Shown here piece by piece: positions 37,894 through 46,336 of a stretch of DNA of 64,000 bases (positions are counted from its first letter, which is position 1; each line of letters opens with the position of its first letter). Under the pieces are notes generated by a model. It was not told the DNA's origin, did no database searches, and was given only the letters and a program-made list of their open reading frames with translations. The stretch comes from Mucilaginibacter daejeonensis (GTDB lineage Bacteria > Bacteroidota > Bacteroidia > Sphingobacteriales > Sphingobacteriaceae), in contig NZ_CP086068.1 in the NCBI RefSeq assembly GCF_020783335.1, forward strand, positions 620,001 through 684,000, in the 5' to 3' direction. The position numbers and the translations under genes are program-made.

Positions 37894-38193
37894 ATGGAGC
37901 AAGGCGGCTGTGTTTACATTATGACCAACGTCAGGCACTCAGTGTTCTACACTGGTGTTACATCAGACATCATCGGCCGGGTCTACAAGCACAAATGCAA
38001 CGCTTATCCGAATAGCTTTACAGCCAGGTACCATTGCTATAAATTAGTGTATTACTTTGCCTATTTTCGAATTGAAGAAGCTATAGCTGCCGAAAAACTG
38101 ATCAAAGGAGGTAGCCGGCAAAACAAGATCCAGCTTATCAATAAATTGAATCCCGAATGGAACGACCTTTACGAAGAAATCATCAAACAATAA
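37894..38193 (+). CDS. Small GIY-YIG domain nuclease flanked by inverted repeats
   Basis: The 99-residue protein is a single GIY-YIG domain. Visible catalytic landmarks are VYIM (Tyr-8, the GIY strand), FYTGVTSD (Tyr-19, the YIG strand in the form YTG), GRVYKHK with Arg-29 and His-33, Glu-67 in AAEKLIKG (predicted metal-binding Glu), and Asn-86 in NKLNPEWNDL. All key residues are kept, so it should be an active nuclease or nicking enzyme. Similar stand-alone proteins are frequent in Bacteroidota, with no settled function. The gene lies between perfect 24-nt inverted repeats (37831-37854 and 38216-38239) that recur elsewhere in the window without it. The start is ATG 37894. A role in moving or maintaining those repeats is my inference. 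Confidence 0.85.
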   Translation: MEQGGCVYIMTNVRHSVFYTGVTSDIIGRVYKHKCNAYPNSFTARYHCYKLVYYFAYFRIEEAIAAEKLIKGGSRQNKIQLINKLNPEWNDLYEEIIKQ

Positions 38194-38215
38194 CGGCGAC
38201 ATGCCTCCGCAGAGT

Positions 38216-38239
38216 TTGCTTCGTTCCTCGCAATGACGG
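38216..38239 (-). repeat. REP-like arm B, right of the GIY-YIG gene
   Basis: It reads TTGCTTCGTTCCTCG then CAATGACGG, the exact reverse complement of arm A. It ends 20 nt before the first plausible start codon of the next gene and seems to have replaced that gene's leader. Confidence 0.85.
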
Positions 38240-38258
38240 ATCGAGTTTAAGCAAAATA

Positions 38259-38687
38259 GTGCTTTTAGCCATACTATTGTCCACCTTCACGCACCTCACC
38301 AAAGCGCAGACCCGTGGCCGCGTCGAGGTAGTGAAAGATCCTCGCGTTGATACGCTGATCGCTAAGCGTAGTACGTTGAACAAGATGGGCGGTGGCGCTG
38401 TTGGCCATTTCGGTACTTCCTCTTATGGGTACCGGGTACAGTTCTTTAGTGGTGCAAGCCGTAAAGCGGCTTTTGAGGCGCAGAACAAGGTACAGCAAGG
38501 CCACCCGGGCATTCGTACGTACATTACTTACCGCGACCCTAATTATAAAGTTAAAGCAGGCAATTTCAGGAGCCGTATGGAAGCGGTGAAACTGATGGAA
38601 GAACTGAAAGGGACCTTCCCGATCATGTTCATCATTTCCGAGAAAATAGATCTTCCTAAATTAGATACCAATACCACCGAGCAATGA
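38259..38687 (+). CDS. SPOR-domain exported protein with displaced or missing start codon
   Basis: The mature part is clear: about 30 residues after a hydrophobic signal (LLAILLSTFTHLTKAQ), the segment YGYRVQFFSGASRKAAFEAQ starts a SPOR fold ending near IMFIISEKIDLP. SPOR domains bind denuded peptidoglycan. The start is problematic. Conserved-looking Ser-Lys-Ile precedes GTG 38259, but the codon where an ATG would be expected is TTA (38247-38249), 8 nt from repeat arm B. Candidates are GTG 38259 (142 residues, signal without basic residues) or ATG 38157 inside the GIY-YIG gene (176 residues). The stop overlaps the next gene by ATGA, so translation can be coupled. Confidence 0.7.
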   Translation: MLLAILLSTFTHLTKAQTRGRVEVVKDPRVDTLIAKRSTLNKMGGGAVGHFGTSSYGYRVQFFSGASRKAAFEAQNKVQQGHPGIRTYITYRDPNYKVKAGNFRSRMEAVKLMEELKGTFPIMFIISEKIDLPKLDTNTTEQ

Positions 38688-39871
38688 TCAAGGAAAAGAT
38701 ACAGGAACTATCCAAAAAGATATATGATGACGTGGTGGCCAACCGCCGTCACCTGCACATGAACCCCGAATTATCTTTCGAGGAAGTGGCTACCTCGGCT
38801 TATGTGGCAGCCAAACTCGATGCACTGAACATACCTTACCAACGCATGGCCGATAATGGCCTGGTAGGCTTACTTACGGGTAACAAGGCGCCATCTGATC
38901 AGGTGGTGGCCCTGCGTGCCGATATGGATGCCTTACCTATACTGGAAGCCAACGAGATTCCTTACCGCTCGCAAAATACGGGTGTGATGCACGCCTGCGG
39001 CCATGATGTGCATACCTCGTCATTACTGGGTACCGCTACCATATTGAACAGCATGCGCGATGAGTTCCAAGGAACCGTCAAATTCATTTTTCAGCCCGCA
39101 GAGGAGAAGTTACCTGGTGGCGCTAACTTAATGATACAACAAGGCGTACTGGAGAACCCTAAACCACAGGCAGTGATCGGTCAGCATGTGATGCCTTTGA
39201 TCGATGCCGGTAAAGTAGGTTTTCGCGCTGGTAAATATATGGCCAGCACTGATGAGCTTTATGTACGCGTAAAGGGCAAAGGTGGTCATGGCGCACAGCC
39301 ACAACAAAATGTTGACCCGGTGATCATCACCGCACATATACTGACCGCCTTGCAACAGGTGGTGAGCCGTTTTGCTGATCCTAAGAGCCCGTCGGTATTG
39401 TCATTCGGTAAAGTGATCGCCAATGGTGCTACCAACATCATCCCTAACGAGGTTTACTTAGAAGGAACTTTCCGTACCATGGATGAGGAATGGCGCAAGG
39501 ATGCGCACGTGCGCATGAGAAAGATGGCCGAAGGTATAGCCGAAAGCATGGGTGCCACCTGCGAGTTCGAGATCCGAAACGGTTACCCTTTCCTGATAAA
39601 TGAAGAAAAACTGACCGCTGCTACCCGTGGCCATGCCGAAGACTATTTAGGTAAAGAGAATGTGCTTGACCTGGATATATGGATGGCTGCCGAAGACTTT
39701 GCCTACTATTCACAAGTTGCTGATAGCTGCTTTTACCGCTTAGGTACCCGCAACGAAAGCCGCGGCATCACCTCGGCAGTGCATACACCAACTTTTGATG
39801 TAGAAGAAACTGCGTTGGAGGTGAGTACCGGTTTGATGGCTTATATCGCTTTGAAGCAATTGGGAAATTAG
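38684..39871 (+). CDS. M20 family metallopeptidase/amidohydrolase
   Basis: The 395-residue enzyme matches the N-acyl-amino-acid amidohydrolase/hippurate hydrolase branch. The metal ligands are in MHACGHDVHTSSLLG (Cys-105, His-107, His-110), PAEEKLPGGA (Glu pair near 137) and the C-terminal His in AVHTPTFDVEE. It removes acyl or peptide groups from amino acids; the true substrate is unknown. No signal peptide is present, so it is cytoplasmic. Its ATG overlaps the SPOR gene stop by 4 nt. A terminator follows. Confidence 0.9.
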   Translation: MIKEKIQELSKKIYDDVVANRRHLHMNPELSFEEVATSAYVAAKLDALNIPYQRMADNGLVGLLTGNKAPSDQVVALRADMDALPILEANEIPYRSQNTGVMHACGHDVHTSSLLGTATILNSMRDEFQGTVKFIFQPAEEKLPGGANLMIQQGVLENPKPQAVIGQHVMPLIDAGKVGFRAGKYMASTDELYVRVKGKGGHGAQPQQNVDPVIITAHILTALQQVVSRFADPKSPSVLSFGKVIANGATNIIPNEVYLEGTFRTMDEEWRKDAHVRMRKMAEGIAESMGATCEFEIRNGYPFLINEEKLTAATRGHAEDYLGKENVLDLDIWMAAEDFAYYSQVADSCFYRLGTRNESRGITSAVHTPTFDVEETALEVSTGLMAYIALKQLGN

Positions 39872-39878
39872 TGGTACA

Positions 39879-39916
39879 GTGAGTGGTGAATAGTGGGTAG
39901 TTAAGTAGTTGTTCAC
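39879..39916. repeat. GTGAGT-family half element
   Basis: GTGAGTGGTGAATAGTGGG followed by AGTTAAGTAGTTG resembles one arm of the elements in the sdh spacers. No complementary arm is present, so it may be a remnant. Confidence 0.4.
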
Positions 39917-39925
39917 ATTTCATGT

Positions 39926-39968
39926 AAAAGAGAAAGGCGCCTGATTCATCAGACGCCTTTCTCTTTTG
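39926..39968 (+). terminator. Terminator after the M20 gene
   Basis: A stem of about 20 bp with AAAAGAGAAAGGCG / CGCCTTTCTCTTTT and inner CTGAT/ATCAG, followed by GATTTCT. It is T-rich on both sides. Confidence 0.85.
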
Positions 39969-39977
39969 ATTTCTAAT

Positions 39978-40061
39978 CGTCATCGCGAGGAACGAAGCGA
40001 TCTCTGAACTTTGCATAGCTGTTAAGCCTACGTAGAGATCGCTTCGTACCTTGCAGTGACG
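39978..40061. repeat. Compact REP-like palindrome without a gene
   Basis: Arm CGTCATCGCGAGGAACGAAG, then CGATCTCT, and the inverted arm AGAGATCGCTTCGTACC, then TTGCAGTGACG, with about 27 nt between. It is the same sequence as arms A and B at 37831 and 38216, with a few substitutions. It sits between the M20 terminator and the convergent asnS stop. Confidence 0.8.
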
Positions 40062-40079
40062 TGACTGAATATAATTTGC

Positions 40080-41528
40080 TTAAAACTCCGCGTTCTTAGG
40101 GAAACGAGGGAATGGGATCACGTCGCGGATGTTACCCATGCCGGTAACGAACAGTACCAAACGCTCGAAGCCTAAACCGAAGCCTGCATGCGGGCAAGCG
40201 CCGAAGCGGCGGGTATCCAGGTACCACCACAGCTCTTCAGTTGGGATCCCCATTTCGCTCATACGTTGCTCCAGCTTATCTAAACGCTCTTCACGCTGCG
40301 ATCCGCCCACGATCTCGCCAATGCCGGGGAACAGGATATCCATGGCACGTACCGTGTCGCGGCCGTTGGCGTCGGTCTCGTTCTGGCGCATGTAAAATGC
40401 TTTGATATCTTTAGGATAATCTGTTAAGATCACCGGTTTTTTGAAGTGTTTTTCCACCAAATATCGCTCGTGCTCTGATTGCAGATCGGCGCCCCAGCCC
40501 TCGATCAGGTATTGGAACTTTTTCTTCTTGTTCGGGGTCGAATCTTTCAAAATGTCGATCGCCTGGGTGTAGGTCAAACGCTCAAAGTCGTTATCCAAAC
40601 AGAACTGTAGTTTTTCCAGCAGGTTCAATTCTGAACGTTCCTGTTGCGGCTTGCTTTTCTCCTCTTCCAGTAAACGTTGGGTCAGGAACTCGATGTCCTC
40701 ACGGTTGTGCTCCAAAGCGTAGCTGATCACGTATTTTAACAGTGCCTCGGCCAGGTCCATGTTGTCATCAAGGTCATAAAAGGCCATCTCCGGCTCGATC
40801 ATCCAAAATTCAGCCAGGTGACGTGTGGTGTTCGAGTTCTCGGCACGGAAGGTAGGGCCAAAGGTGTAAATATCGCTCAAAGCCATCGCACCCAATTCGC
40901 CCTCTAACTGGCCTGATACGGTCAGGTTTGTGGCACGGCCAAAGAAGTCTTGCTTGTAGTCGATCTCGCCGCTTTCGGTACGTGGTAATTTGTCAAGGTC
41001 CAGGTTGGTCACTTTGAATGCCTCACCAGCGCCCTCAGCGTCAGATGCGGTGATCACAGGGGTGTGCAGGTAAACAAAACCGCGCTCCTGGAAAAATTGG
41101 TGCACCGCAAAAGACAAGCTGTTACGCACACGGAACACTGCGCCAAAGGTATTGGTACGGAAACGCAAGTGAGCGATCTCGCGCAGGAACTCGAGGCTGT
41201 GCTTTTTAGGCTGCAGTGGGTATTTCTCAGGGTCGCTGTCGCCCAGTATCTCAATATGGGTCGCTTTTACATCAACGGCCTGGCCCTTACCTAAGCTGGC
41301 CACCAGGACACCGGTCACGCTTAAAGCAGCACCGGTGGTGATGCGTTTAAGCAGCGCCTCGTCGGTGTTCTGAAAATCGACCACGATCTGGATGTTATTA
41401 TTGGTCGAACCGTCATTTAAAGCAATAAATTGATTGTTACGGAAGGTACGTACCCATCCCTTAACATTGACCTCTTGTTCTGCCGGCGTGGTTTGCAGCA
41501 GTGCTTTAATTTTGATCCGTTGACTCAT
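40080..41528 (-). CDS. asnS: Asparagine--tRNA ligase
   Basis: The 482-residue class II synthetase charges tRNA-Asn. It has an N-terminal OB fold with [21 protein letters not shown] (about 19-39), the class II motif 2 in [21 protein letters not shown], and motif 3 in [15 protein letters not shown] near the C-terminus. The tail [10 protein letters not shown] is typical. Length is normal. It starts at ATG 41528. A TATTTTTG box on the minus strand lies about 20 nt upstream of the start. Confidence 0.96.
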   Translation of the reverse strand: MSQRIKIKALLQTTPAEQEVNVKGWVRTFRNNQFIALNDGSTNNNIQIVVDFQNTDEALLKRITTGAALSVTGVLVASLGKGQAVDVKATHIEILGDSDPEKYPLQPKKHSLEFLREIAHLRFRTNTFGAVFRVRNSLSFAVHQFFQERGFVYLHTPVITASDAEGAGEAFKVTNLDLDKLPRTESGEIDYKQDFFGRATNLTVSGQLEGELGAMALSDIYTFGPTFRAENSNTTRHLAEFWMIEPEMAFYDLDDNMDLAEALLKYVISYALEHNREDIEFLTQRLLEEEKSKPQQERSELNLLEKLQFCLDNDFERLTYTQAIDILKDSTPNKKKKFQYLIEGWGADLQSEHERYLVEKHFKKPVILTDYPKDIKAFYMRQNETDANGRDTVRAMDILFPGIGEIVGGSQREERLDKLEQRMSEMGIPTEELWWYLDTRRFGACPHAGFGLGFERLVLFVTGMGNIRDVIPFPRFPKNAEF

Positions 41529-41600
41529 TTTTATATACTATTTGAATAGCAAAAATACATATTTGCGAACGATCGGCTACATCGATCGAAAAATGATCAC

Positions 41601-42226
41601 ATGAACGCCCAAAACCTTCACGAGATATTTGAAAAGTATGAGGCCGACTTTGTAGACGGTCCGGCTTTTGCGATCAGCTTTTTGATCAGAACCCTGCTTT
41701 GCTATCGCACTTGGGATATATCAACAACAAACCTGACTTTGAAAGGGCATTGGCGGTGATTTGGAGATATATAGCCGCTTTGGTCAGTAAGAGGCAGTAT
41801 ACCAAGGCGCTGGCAGAGGCGGACAAGATGCTGCCGTTCATTACCCAAAATGCAGTGCTCCTGCACACCGACCCAATGACCATTAGTTGGTACCGATATG
41901 TCGTTTTCAAAAAAGCGGAGGCGCTTTACCAACTAAAGCGTTACCGCGAGGCCATGCACGAGTTCAATAGCCTAAAAAAATATGAACCTGACAACGCAGA
42001 TATCAAAAGATGGGCTTTTTATTCATGGTATGGGCGTTACGCGCCGTTAAGCCAGGCGGCTTTATACGTTGGCGCATTCTTGATACTCACTAATCTATCA
42101 CTTAACCTATTTCCCAAAGGGACCATTCCACCAGTACCTCGTTTGATCGCCTATATAGTAGGGTTGAGTTTGGTAGCTTTTAATCTATGGGTAGGCGAGC
42201 GCTTAAAGAGATATAAAAGACAGTGA
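41601..42226 (+). pseudogene. Frameshifted TPR-like membrane protein gene
   Basis: Translation from ATG 41601 gives MNAQNLHEIFEKYEADFV and then DGPAFA, after which the frame closes at a TGA near 41757. The sensible continuation is in another frame from base 41672 (DQLFDQNPALLSHLGYIN onward to 42226). One base is missing around 41670-41672; restoring it (GCn before GAT) yields a continuous protein of about 208 residues. The repaired product has TPR-like helices (about 45-145) and two C-terminal TM helices. It may be a real inactivating mutation or an assembly error. I cannot name a family. Confidence 0.75.
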
Positions 42227-42230
42227 GGTC

Positions 42231-42734
42231 TTAATACTCCTTTACCTGCACATAAAAGCTACCCTCCGTCATATCCACTTTATCGGTAGTGGCGTTAGCG
42301 GGATAGGTTTTGTTCACTGAAACATTGAAGGTGCCTTTGATCGTTCCGTTGCTGCTATTATAGTCAGTTATGGTCACGTTACTGGTGGAGGTTTCGGCCA
42401 TTTTATACTCGGCCACTATCACATCAAGCCCTACGGTATTCCATAATGAGGTCTGTTTGCGGTCACTTTGGTAGGTACCGGCCCGGTAGGTGGGGATCGC
42501 TAGGCGCAAGGTCTCTTCAGGTAGCGTAGTGCCCGGCGGCACTACGCGCCCGAATATGTACACCGTGTCGCTGCCTTTTTGCTTGGTGGCCGATACATCA
42601 ACGGCGGTCCAGGTGGTACCGTTCTTTTTGGCCTTCATGTAAAAGCTGGTGGTCACTACCTTGTCCTTTTTACAGGCGGTAAATAAGGTGCTGGTCAGTA
42701 GCGCGGCAACGAGGGTGAGTTTCTTGATCTTCAT
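42231..42734 (-). CDS. Lipoprotein of unknown function (DUF6252-like)
   Basis: The 167-residue protein has a lipoprotein signal ending Phe-Thr-Ala-Cys-20, followed by a Lys-rich linker. A beta-rich domain begins SFYMKAKKNGTTWTA and repeats strand-turn patterns to GSFYVQVKEY. This resembles small Bacteroidota lipoproteins of the DUF6252 type, at moderate confidence. The frame extends upstream to 42965 over dnaG, but the signal peptide fixes ATG 42734. It is divergent from dnaG. Confidence 0.7.
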   Translation of the reverse strand: MKIKKLTLVAALLTSTLFTACKKDKVVTTSFYMKAKKNGTTWTAVDVSATKQKGSDTVYIFGRVVPPGTTLPEETLRLAIPTYRAGTYQSDRKQTSLWNTVGLDVIVAEYKMAETSTSNVTITDYNSSNGTIKGTFNVSVNKTYPANATTDKVDMTEGSFYVQVKEY

Positions 42735-42841
42735 AATTATGTTCAGGTCTATGTAGCTTATACGAAGCCGGTTGACCGATCGTAACACCCGGCCGTGAAA
42801 ATTATCGGTAGGGCGGCATCCGTACCGATCCATAAATTCCA

Positions 42842-42849
42842 TAATTTTG
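42842..42849 (+). promoter_or_regulatory. -7 element upstream of dnaG
   Basis: TAATTTTG matches TAnnTTTG and ends 21 nt before the dnaG ATG. No TTG is seen at the -33 spacing. Confidence 0.4.
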
Positions 42850-42870
42850 TTACCTTGTTTTTGAGCGCAA

Positions 42871-44823
42871 ATGATCACCAGGCAAACCGTTGATAAGATC
42901 ATGGAGGCCATCGATATCGTCGAGGTCATTGGTGAGTTCGTGCAGTTGAAAAAGCGCGGCGCCAACTATGTAGGCTTGTCGCCGTTCGCTAACGAAAAGA
43001 CCCCGTCGTTCACGGTATCACCTGCCAAAGGCATCTTTAAAGATTTTTCTACAGGCAAAGGTGGTTCGGCCGTAACGTTCCTGATGGAGCTGGAAAAGTT
43101 CACCTATCCGGAAGCGCTTAAATGGCTGGCCAAAAAATACGGCATCGAGGTAGATGAAACGCAGGACCGTCCGCAAGACACCGCTGCCGACAATCACCGC
43201 GAGAACCTGATGGTGGTGACCAGCTATGCCTCCAAATTTTTTCAGGATGCCATGTGGGAGACCGCGGATGGCAAAACCATAGGCCTGAGCTATTTCAAAG
43301 AGCGTGGCTTTACGCCCGATACCATCAAAAAGTTCGAGCTGGGCTATTCGCCCGATGCTTGGGAGGCATTCACCTCATCGGCGCTGAATGCCGGGTACCA
43401 GCAACAATTTTTAGAGGAGACGGGGCTTTCGGTCAAACGCGACAATGGGTCATTGTATGATCGTTACCGGGGCCGTGTCATGTTCCCTATACATGGCTTC
43501 ACCGGCCGGGTGATCGCCTTTGGTGGCCGTACCCTCAAGACCGATAAGAACGTACCCAAGTATGTGAACTCTCCCGAGTCGGAGATCTATCACAAATCGA
43601 ACGTATTGTACGGCCTTTACTTTGCCAAGAAGTCTATCCGTGATCAGGATAACTGTTACCTGGTAGAGGGTTATGCCGACGTGATATCGGTACACCAGGC
43701 TGGTATCGAGAACGTGGTGGCCTCATCGGGTACATCGCTTACAGTGGAGCAGATCCGACTGATCGGGCGCTTGACCAAGAACATCACCATTTTGTATGAT
43801 GGTGATGCGGCAGGTATCAAGGCCTCCTTACGGGGGCTCGACCTGATCTTGGAAGAAGGCCTAAATGTAAAAGTAGTACTGTTCCCTGACGGGGATGACC
43901 CCGACTCATACGTACGCAAGGTGGGCAGCACAGCCTTTAAGAACCACATTGAGCAGCACAAGCAGGATTTCATCCTGTACAAGACCAACATGCTGCTCAA
44001 GGAGGCTGGTAATGATCCCATACAACGGGCCAACGTGATCCGCGATATCGTGGAGAGCATAGCCAAGATACCTGACTCGATCAAGGCGTCGGTATTCGTA
44101 CGGGAGTGCAGCCATCAATTGCAGATCGATGAGCGCGTGCTGCTGACCGAGCTCAATAAAATGAAGCTGGCGAAAGCCAAAAAGGACGGCCAGCAACAGC
44201 AAAGACAGCAATATCCTCGCCCTGATGAGATGCCCGACGAGCCTCACTTTTTTGATGAGGACGTTTACGCCGCCGAAACGGCCAAACCCATCGAGACGAG
44301 TATTACCCAGGAGCGCGAGATCATTAGGCTTTTGTTGGTATACGGCAATCAGATCATCAATTGGGATAACATCGCCAATACGTACATCGGTCCGTTCATC
44401 ATCGCCGAGCTGAGCGATGTAGAATTTGAGCAGAGCGATTGCAAAAAATTCACGGAGATATACAAGCAACAACTGGAGAACGGCGTGCTGCCCGATGAGC
44501 AGTTCTTTATCCACCACCCTGACAAACCGATCGTTGACCTGACGATCGATTTGCTGGCCACCAAGTATACCCTGAGCGAGAACTGGTACAACATGCACAA
44601 GATATTTGTGCATGAGGAACAGATGAACATGAAGGCCACTATCTTGGGAGCCATATTCCATCTTAAGAAACAAAAGGTGGGCAAGATCCTCGATCAGCTA
44701 CGCACCGACCTGCAGAACGCAACCGACCCGATCGATCAGGATGCCATTATGGGGCAGTACATGCAAATGAAAAAGATCGAGAAGCATATTGTTGACTACC
44801 TGGGCTCAGTGATCATTAAATAA
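42871..44823 (+). CDS. dnaG: DNA primase DnaG with degenerate zinc-binding domain
   Basis: The 650-residue primase makes RNA primers for replication. The Toprim core is intact: EGYADVISVHQAG near 269 and LYDGDAAGIKAS near 309. The C-terminal helicase-binding helical domain is present. The N-terminal zinc domain is recognisable by its frame (ANYVGLSPFANEKTPSFTVS ... KGIFKDFSTGKGG), but all four zinc ligands are replaced: Ser-37 for Cys, Ala-40 for His, Asp-58 and Thr-61 for Cys. Template recognition must therefore work without zinc. I recall similar loss in other Bacteroidota, so it is probably lineage-wide. yraN follows after 1 nt. Confidence 0.93.
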   Translation: MITRQTVDKIMEAIDIVEVIGEFVQLKKRGANYVGLSPFANEKTPSFTVSPAKGIFKDFSTGKGGSAVTFLMELEKFTYPEALKWLAKKYGIEVDETQDRPQDTAADNHRENLMVVTSYASKFFQDAMWETADGKTIGLSYFKERGFTPDTIKKFELGYSPDAWEAFTSSALNAGYQQQFLEETGLSVKRDNGSLYDRYRGRVMFPIHGFTGRVIAFGGRTLKTDKNVPKYVNSPESEIYHKSNVLYGLYFAKKSIRDQDNCYLVEGYADVISVHQAGIENVVASSGTSLTVEQIRLIGRLTKNITILYDGDAAGIKASLRGLDLILEEGLNVKVVLFPDGDDPDSYVRKVGSTAFKNHIEQHKQDFILYKTNMLLKEAGNDPIQRANVIRDIVESIAKIPDSIKASVFVRECSHQLQIDERVLLTELNKMKLAKAKKDGQQQQRQQYPRPDEMPDEPHFFDEDVYAAETAKPIETSITQEREIIRLLLVYGNQIINWDNIANTYIGPFIIAELSDVEFEQSDCKKFTEIYKQQLENGVLPDEQFFIHHPDKPIVDLTIDLLATKYTLSENWYNMHKIFVHEEQMNMKATILGAIFHLKKQKVGKILDQLRTDLQNATDPIDQDAIMGQYMQMKKIEKHIVDYLGSVIIK

Positions 44824-44824
44824 A

Positions 44825-45193
44825 ATGGCAGCGCTTCATCACGAACTGGGCCGCAGGGGTGAGGCATTGGCCAAGGCCCATCTGGAAGCAGCCGGTTACG
44901 AGATACTGGACCAGAACTGGACCTTTGGCAAAGCCGAAGTGGATATTATTGCCTATAAGCACCAAACCATTATATTTACCGAAGTTAAAACGCGTACCGG
45001 AAACGGTTTTGGTGAGCCCGAGGACTTTGTGGATGAGCGCAAGCAACGCCTGCTTGACGCTGCCGCCAACGAGTACATCTATCTGATGAACCATCAGGGT
45101 GAGGTACGTTTCGATATCGTGGCCATACTATTCAAGCCATCCGGCGCGTATACATTAAAACACATCGAAGATGCCTTTTGGCCTTCGGCATAA
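44825..45193 (+). CDS. YraN family protein (UPF0102), endonuclease-like fold
   Basis: The 122-residue protein has the YraN pattern: GRRGEALAKAHLEAAGYEIL, then the restriction-endonuclease-like core with EVDIIA (Asp near 39), FTEVKTR (Glu and Lys near 56-58) and the ERKQRLLDAAANEYI helix. The fold is that of Holliday-junction-type nucleases, but the function is unproven. It starts 1 nt after the dnaG stop and is probably coupled to it. The next gene follows by 9 nt. Confidence 0.88.
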   Translation: MAALHHELGRRGEALAKAHLEAAGYEILDQNWTFGKAEVDIIAYKHQTIIFTEVKTRTGNGFGEPEDFVDERKQRLLDAAANEYIYLMNHQGEVRFDIVAILFKPSGAYTLKHIEDAFWPSA

Positions 45194-45202
45194 TTATTTT
45201 AA

Positions 45203-46264
45203 ATGAACAATAGAAGATACTTTGTTTACCTGTCGGCACTGATCATGGCGGTGTACGGTTGTAAACCCAAAAATACCGCAGTGGACCTGAGCATCACACC
45301 TGATGCGGGCACCAGCTACAAACAGGGCGACAAAGTGAGCATCAAGGTAAGCTATCCTGCAAGCTTTAAAGCCGATTCAGTGGTCTACCTATTAGATTCT
45401 GTACGCTTTGCTGGTGCAAAGGACTCATCGGCTGTTCAACTTCCTACCGATACCTTGGGCCTTGGCCCTGTGGTTATCACGGCCAGGGTATACAGTGAAG
45501 GTAAACCGCAGGAGGTGAGCACCAACATCAACCTGCTGGCTGCCAAAGCACCCGAGGAGTACACCTACAATATTCAAAAGACCTTTCCGCATGATACCTC
45601 ATCGTTCACGGAGGGGTTAGAATATCGCGATGGTGTATTGTATGAAAGTGATGGCGGTTATTGCCGCGATTCGCAGCACTCGAGCCTGCGCAAGGTGGAT
45701 GTTAGCGGTAAGGTACTGAAGAAGCTGGAGATGAGCTGCGATACCTTTGCCGAGGGCATCACCGTAATGGGCGATAAGCTGATCCAGCTTACCTATCATG
45801 AAAGGGTAGGTTTTGTGTATGATAAGAACACGTTGAAGCTACTTTCCACCTTCCCTTTCACCCAGGGCGATGAAGGATGGGGGATGTGCAATGACGGCAA
45901 GAATCTGTATTGCAACACCGGCAGCAACCGCATCTTTGTGATGGATAAGGACAATTACCGCACTGTGCGCACGATAGATGTTTATGATGACCAGGGACCG
46001 GTTAACCAGCTCAATGAGATGGAATATATTGATGGACTGATCTATGCCAATGTTTGGCAAAAAGACCTGATCATAGCCATCGACCCCAAAACAGGTGCAG
46101 TGGTAAAGCGCGCTAACCTGATCGTGCTTACCGAGACCGTTAAGAAAGCCGATAGCAATGCCGATGTGCTTAACGGCATAGCCTGGGATAGCATCGGCAA
46201 ACGCATGTTCGTTACAGGGAAGAACTGGCCGAATTTATACCAGATCCAGCTGGTCAAGAAATAA
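45203..46264 (+). CDS. Glutaminyl-peptide cyclotransferase, lipoprotein
   Basis: The 353-residue protein converts N-terminal glutamine to pyroglutamate. A lipoprotein signal ends at Tyr-Gly-Cys-20. A short Ig-like stretch (about 25-115) precedes the five-bladed propeller of the plant/bacterial glutamine cyclotransferase family: FPHDTSSFTEGLEY near 133, GWGMCNDGKNLY near 225, LNEMEYIDGLIYANVW near 274 and VLNGIAWD near 325. The anchored location suggests processing of exported proteins. It is third in the dnaG-yraN unit and closed by a terminator. Confidence 0.88.
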   Translation: MNNRRYFVYLSALIMAVYGCKPKNTAVDLSITPDAGTSYKQGDKVSIKVSYPASFKADSVVYLLDSVRFAGAKDSSAVQLPTDTLGLGPVVITARVYSEGKPQEVSTNINLLAAKAPEEYTYNIQKTFPHDTSSFTEGLEYRDGVLYESDGGYCRDSQHSSLRKVDVSGKVLKKLEMSCDTFAEGITVMGDKLIQLTYHERVGFVYDKNTLKLLSTFPFTQGDEGWGMCNDGKNLYCNTGSNRIFVMDKDNYRTVRTIDVYDDQGPVNQLNEMEYIDGLIYANVWQKDLIIAIDPKTGAVVKRANLIVLTETVKKADSNADVLNGIAWDSIGKRMFVTGKNWPNLYQIQLVKK

Positions 46265-46290
46265 AAGCCCCACTGCTGGGCACATTAAAC

Positions 46291-46324
46291 AAAAAGCCCG
46301 GTCAGTTATATGACCGGGCTTTTT
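46291..46324. terminator. Terminator, usable on both strands
   Basis: A 14-bp perfect stem AAAAAGCCCGGTCA / TGACCGGGCTTTTT with a 6-nt loop and A/T tracts on both sides, between the glutaminyl cyclase gene and the convergent small lipoprotein gene. Confidence 0.9.
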
Positions 46325-46336
46325 GTTGGTATTTAT

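Noticed and set aside
43906..44673. 255-codon frame antisense to dnaG
   Set aside because: It is a shadow of a well-supported gene with no domain or start signal of its own.
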